The notes beneath the pieces are model-generated. The model was not told the DNA's origin. It searched no databases and worked only from the letters and a program-made list of their open reading frames with translations. Positions 61,334 to 64,000 of a DNA stretch of 64,000 nt are shown here, one piece after another (the first letter of the stretch is position 1; each line of letters opens with the position of its first letter). The position numbers and the translations under genes are program-made. The stretch comes from Crithidia expoeki (lineage: Eukaryota; Euglenozoa; Kinetoplastea; Trypanosomatida; Trypanosomatidae): the NCBI GenBank assembly GCA_900240875.1, contig OESE01000170.1, forward strand, positions 7,501 through 71,500. The letters run 5' to 3'.

Positions 61334-62689
61334 ATGGCCGCACGTGCGCTGAAACTGTATGTTGGGGCCACGTGCCCTTTCTGCCACCGGGTGGAGATAG
61401 CTGCGCACGAGAAGAAGGTGGCGTACGAGCGGGTGGTGGTGGGGCTGCGGGAGGAGATGCCGCAGTGGTACAAGGAGATCAACCCACGAGAGACGGTGCC
61501 GACGTTGGAGGTGGGGGAGCAGAAGCGGCTGGTGCTAGAGTCAACGCTGATTGCGCAGTACATCGACAACATCAGCACTCCTGCAGGGTCGTTGATGGGG
61601 ACGTCGACGCTGCAGCGCCACCGCATCGAGTTCTTCCTGAGCCAGGTGGGCGACTTCATCGGTGCGGCACACCAGCTGTTGGGCGACCCCCTGAACGGCG
61701 AGAAGCGCAAGGTGGTGGACGAGAACGCGGCGTACGTGGACGGGCTGCTGAGTGCGAACCAGACGACGGGCCCGTTCTACTTCGACTCGGAGTTCACGAT
61801 GGCGGACGTGGCGCTGGTGCCGTTCCTGGTGAGGCTGAAGCCTGCCATGATGTACTACGCAGGGTACGACGTGTTCAGCAAGGCACCGCGGATGAAAGCG
61901 CTGTGGGCTGCGGCAATACAGCGGCCGTCGGTGCGCGAGACAACGCTGACTCCGGAACAGTGCGTGGAGAACTACCGTCACCTGGTTCCCGAGAGCGCGC
62001 CGATGATGGGTGCACAGGGAGGGTACGTGCTGTATGGCAACAAGTTTTGCCCTTTTGTGGATCGCGTACGACTGGCGTGTGCATTGCGGCGCTTCCAACC
62101 GCACTACGTGGAGGTGGCGCTGCACCCGCAGCCGGGGTGGTACAAGTACATCAACGTCCGTGAAACGGTGCCGGCGCTGTTCACGCCGGCTGGTGAGGCA
62201 GTGCACGAGTCGCAGCTGATCGCGAACTACGTGGACAGCATCGCGACGGAGGGCGCAGCGTTGCTGCCGCGCGGCGACGCGGACACCGAGTACGAGGTGA
62301 CCTTTTTCATCGATAACGCGAGCAACTTCGTTAGTGGTTTCTTCGGCCTTGTCTTCAGCAGTGAGGAGGGCCGGAAGGAAGCCGTTGAGGAAGCTGTCTG
62401 GGCTGCGGGTGAGTTGGAAAAACAGCTGGCGAAGCATCCCTTTGGCGATGGCCCGTTTTTCGGTGGTGAGAGAATGAACATGGGTGATGTGGCTGTTCTG
62501 CCGTTCCTGGTGCGCATGAAGGCGTTGACACCTGAGCTGACGCACGGTGTGGACGTTTTAGCGAAGTTCCCGCTACTAACGGCGCTCCTCGAGGCTGGTG
62601 CTGCAAGTGCCGAAGGCAAGGAGGTGTTTGCGTCTTACGAAAGTTACCTCAGCGGGTTTCGTGAGGTTCTGAAGAAGCACAACGCATAG
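61334..62689 (+). CDS. TDR1: thiol-dependent reductase 1 (TDR1/Tc52-like), two GST domains
   Basis: This 451-residue protein is made of two glutathione-S-transferase/thioltransferase (omega-like) domains, as in Leishmania TDR1 and T. cruzi Tc52, which use glutathione to reduce thiol-linked substrates and deglutathionylate proteins. Domain 1 starts LKLYVGATCPFCHRVEIAA with a CPFC redox motif (C14, C17), then the cis-proline RETVPTL (62-68) and ES (69-70) glutathione-binding positions. Its helical half spans about 95-215. Domain 2 starts at about 231 with YVLYGNKFCPFVDRV: here the motif is CPFV (C239), with the second cysteine missing. It again has RETVPALF and ES. The frame is open 42 codons upstream to an ATG at 61208, but similarity and the predicted splice acceptor place the start at 61334. 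Expected to be cytosolic. Confidence 0.93.
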   Translation: MAARALKLYVGATCPFCHRVEIAAHEKKVAYERVVVGLREEMPQWYKEINPRETVPTLEVGEQKRLVLESTLIAQYIDNISTPAGSLMGTSTLQRHRIEFFLSQVGDFIGAAHQLLGDPLNGEKRKVVDENAAYVDGLLSANQTTGPFYFDSEFTMADVALVPFLVRLKPAMMYYAGYDVFSKAPRMKALWAAAIQRPSVRETTLTPEQCVENYRHLVPESAPMMGAQGGYVLYGNKFCPFVDRVRLACALRRFQPHYVEVALHPQPGWYKYINVRETVPALFTPAGEAVHESQLIANYVDSIATEGAALLPRGDADTEYEVTFFIDNASNFVSGFFGLVFSSEEGRKEAVEEAVWAAGELEKQLAKHPFGDGPFFGGERMNMGDVAVLPFLVRMKALTPELTHGVDVLAKFPLLTALLEAGAASAEGKEVFASYESYLSGFREVLKKHNA

Positions 62690-63589
62690 AAAAGAGGTGG
62701 CGAAGTGAAAAGTCTGACTTTTATTTCTCCTGCACTCAACAGTCAGTGCTATTCACGGTTGCCGGTCAACTAGTGCTGTTTTGAGGAAGTGAGTGTGTCC
62801 CTCTGTAGCTTTATACATCAACTAACGGGGTTGTCACGCAAGTCAAGAAGCCACGTGCACCGCGTCTTCTGTCAAGGCCCAGGTCTTCTAACCTGCCGGT
62901 TTGTGTGTTCACATCCCTTTATTTTTATTAGTTCTCAGATGCTGAGGAATAGTTCAACGGAGAGTTTTTGTTTGTTTGTGTGTTTACACTAGTTACTTAA
63001 ACAATTGTCAGTGTTCCCCGGGGCAGAGCGGAGCGGAGAAGAGGTGATCGGATTCGTTTGCTTGTGCCGCAGGGCTGTAGCAACGTTTTCGTCACACACA
63101 GGTGTTGTGATCGCAGCTATTCATTTAGACTTTTCAAACGTCCCTTCGACTTTCATTGCTGCTACTAGCCGCAGTGGTTTCTTGTGAGTGGTTTGTTATA
63201 CTCTTCTCTTCACTGGCTCCCCGATAATTTGGTGAAACACAAACAAAAGAGAGGTTGAAAGCTGATCGACTCAAACAGGTACAACAAGGCTGCACTTCAA
63301 AGGTGGATCGATCAGCTTCCTATCCGTTTCTGCTCGACAGCCGGCAGAGACAGGCGCCACGATGCTGCCAACCGCTAGATGGCATGAGGCTTCAACGCGT
63401 CGTTAGGAATTTCAGTTAAGTAGTTGATATTTGGACTTTAATTTAGATGGCCTTTGGTCTTTGAGTGTTGTCTGGTGGCGAAGCACAAGTTGCGGTCCTT
63501 GAGTTGTACCCATCGCATTACTTATCATCCTCAAACACTTTTTTGTAATTTAACATAAAAGAAGTACTGGTTTACTACCACGAAATGAA
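62690..63589. other. intergenic region
   Basis: 0.9 kb without a gene I can support. It carries T-rich stretches and, at about 63195-63215, a pyrimidine tract (CTCTTCTCTTCACTGG-like) that may serve the splice site of the following partial gene. Small open frames at 62789-62992 and 63005-63187 lack any recognisable features. Confidence 0.5.
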
Positions 63590-64000
63590 ATGCAAAAAAC
63601 GTTCTGGGGCATTGCACTGAATTTGTGGGGCGAAACTCCCCAAGACGCACTGCACCGCGCCATCCAAGCGCAGAGTCAGCCGATCTGGCGTGCACTTTGG
63701 CTACAGTGTATCGAGTCGGTGGAAGCATCAAAACCGCCAGTGAAAGAAGGTGCTGAAAGAGATAACGGTGCCTCTGGCGCGGTTCGCTCCGTGAGAGCTA
63801 TGGATGCAGCAGTAATTGTGGCGGGGTTCGTCCTTAGTGTGCCACGCAGCGAGGAAATCGAAGGGATTACTGAGAACACGGGTGCCAATAGTTGTACAGG
63901 TGCCATTACGTCAACACGCAAGACTGCGCCTGCCGCTGTTCGTTCTGCCGTATCGCCCTCTAACGTTCGGCGGTATGTCTGTGTTTCCCTCGGTTCCGGC
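63590..64000 (+). CDS. partial CDS, unrecognised protein, cut by the window end
   Basis: A frame open from the ATG at 63590 to the last base gives 137 residues with no stop. It begins MQKTFWGIALNLWGETPQDAL and continues with a Trp-rich, probably helical segment (PIWRALWLQCIESVE at about 31-45), then a charged low-complexity stretch, a hydrophobic patch AAVIVAGFVLSVP (about 81-93) and a Ser/Thr/Ala-rich part. The start could resemble a helical-repeat protein, but I do not recognise a family. The ATG at 63585 is out of frame and closes quickly. The length without stop and the position after a 0.9-kb spacer make a real gene likely. Confidence 0.6.
   Translation, partial: MQKTFWGIALNLWGETPQDALHRAIQAQSQPIWRALWLQCIESVEASKPPVKEGAERDNGASGAVRSVRAMDAAVIVAGFVLSVPRSEEIEGITENTGANSCTGAITSTRKTAPAAVRSAVSPSNVRRYVCVSLGSG

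Overview
This window is nuclear DNA of a kinetoplastid, most likely a trypanosomatid. All recognisable protein genes are intronless and lie on the + strand as a unidirectional array. They are spaced by 0.5-1.5 kb of pyrimidine-rich DNA, with polypyrimidine-plus-AG trans-splice acceptors in front of start codons. Several genes are lineage markers: an RGG2-like RNA-editing mediator with a mitochondrial presequence, a double-GST thiol-dependent reductase (TDR1/Tc52 type) and trypanosomatid hexose transporters. I cannot name the genus from sequence alone.

Left flank (1-7.2 kb): an ABCF ATPase, then two adjacent type II membrane glycosyltransferases (one GT2-like, one with a PLOD-like GT-A domain). 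At 7.25-7.73 kb are four tRNA genes: Glu-CTC and Ala-TGC on the - strand, Arg-TCT and Arg-CCT on the + strand. From about 6.8 to 11.2 kb the + strand turns A/C-rich, the reverse of the T/G-rich remainder. This island holds one gene, the autophagy E2-like enzyme ATG3. It looks like a transcription-unit boundary or an inverted or inserted segment.

Centre (11,210-51,491): a 40.3-kb tandem array of hexose-transporter genes. It has six units (8945, 8942, 4405, 4405, 8815 and 4405 bp) plus a 365-bp partial unit. It contains nine transporter loci, of which only two are open from ATG to stop (21,343-23,160 and 39,095-40,900). One copy has a single-base frameshift. Six copies share the same TAG stop and an adjacent 1-nt frameshift, and three of those six also lack a normal 5' part. 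The 4405-bp units are exactly what remains when 4410 bp are deleted from the 8815-bp unit by recombination within a 356-bp shared coding block. The array therefore records its own history: dimeric units, N-terminal cassette exchange, gene conversion and spread of a defective allele.

Right flank (51.5-64 kb): a CstF-50-like WD40 protein (mRNA 3'-end processing), an Mpv17/PMP22 family membrane protein, the RGG2-like protein, an unrecognised 355-residue protein, the TDR1-like reductase, and the start of an unrecognised gene cut by the window end. The neighbours show no operon-like functional coupling, as expected for trypanosomatid polycistrons. The main biological theme is dosage and diversification of sugar uptake.
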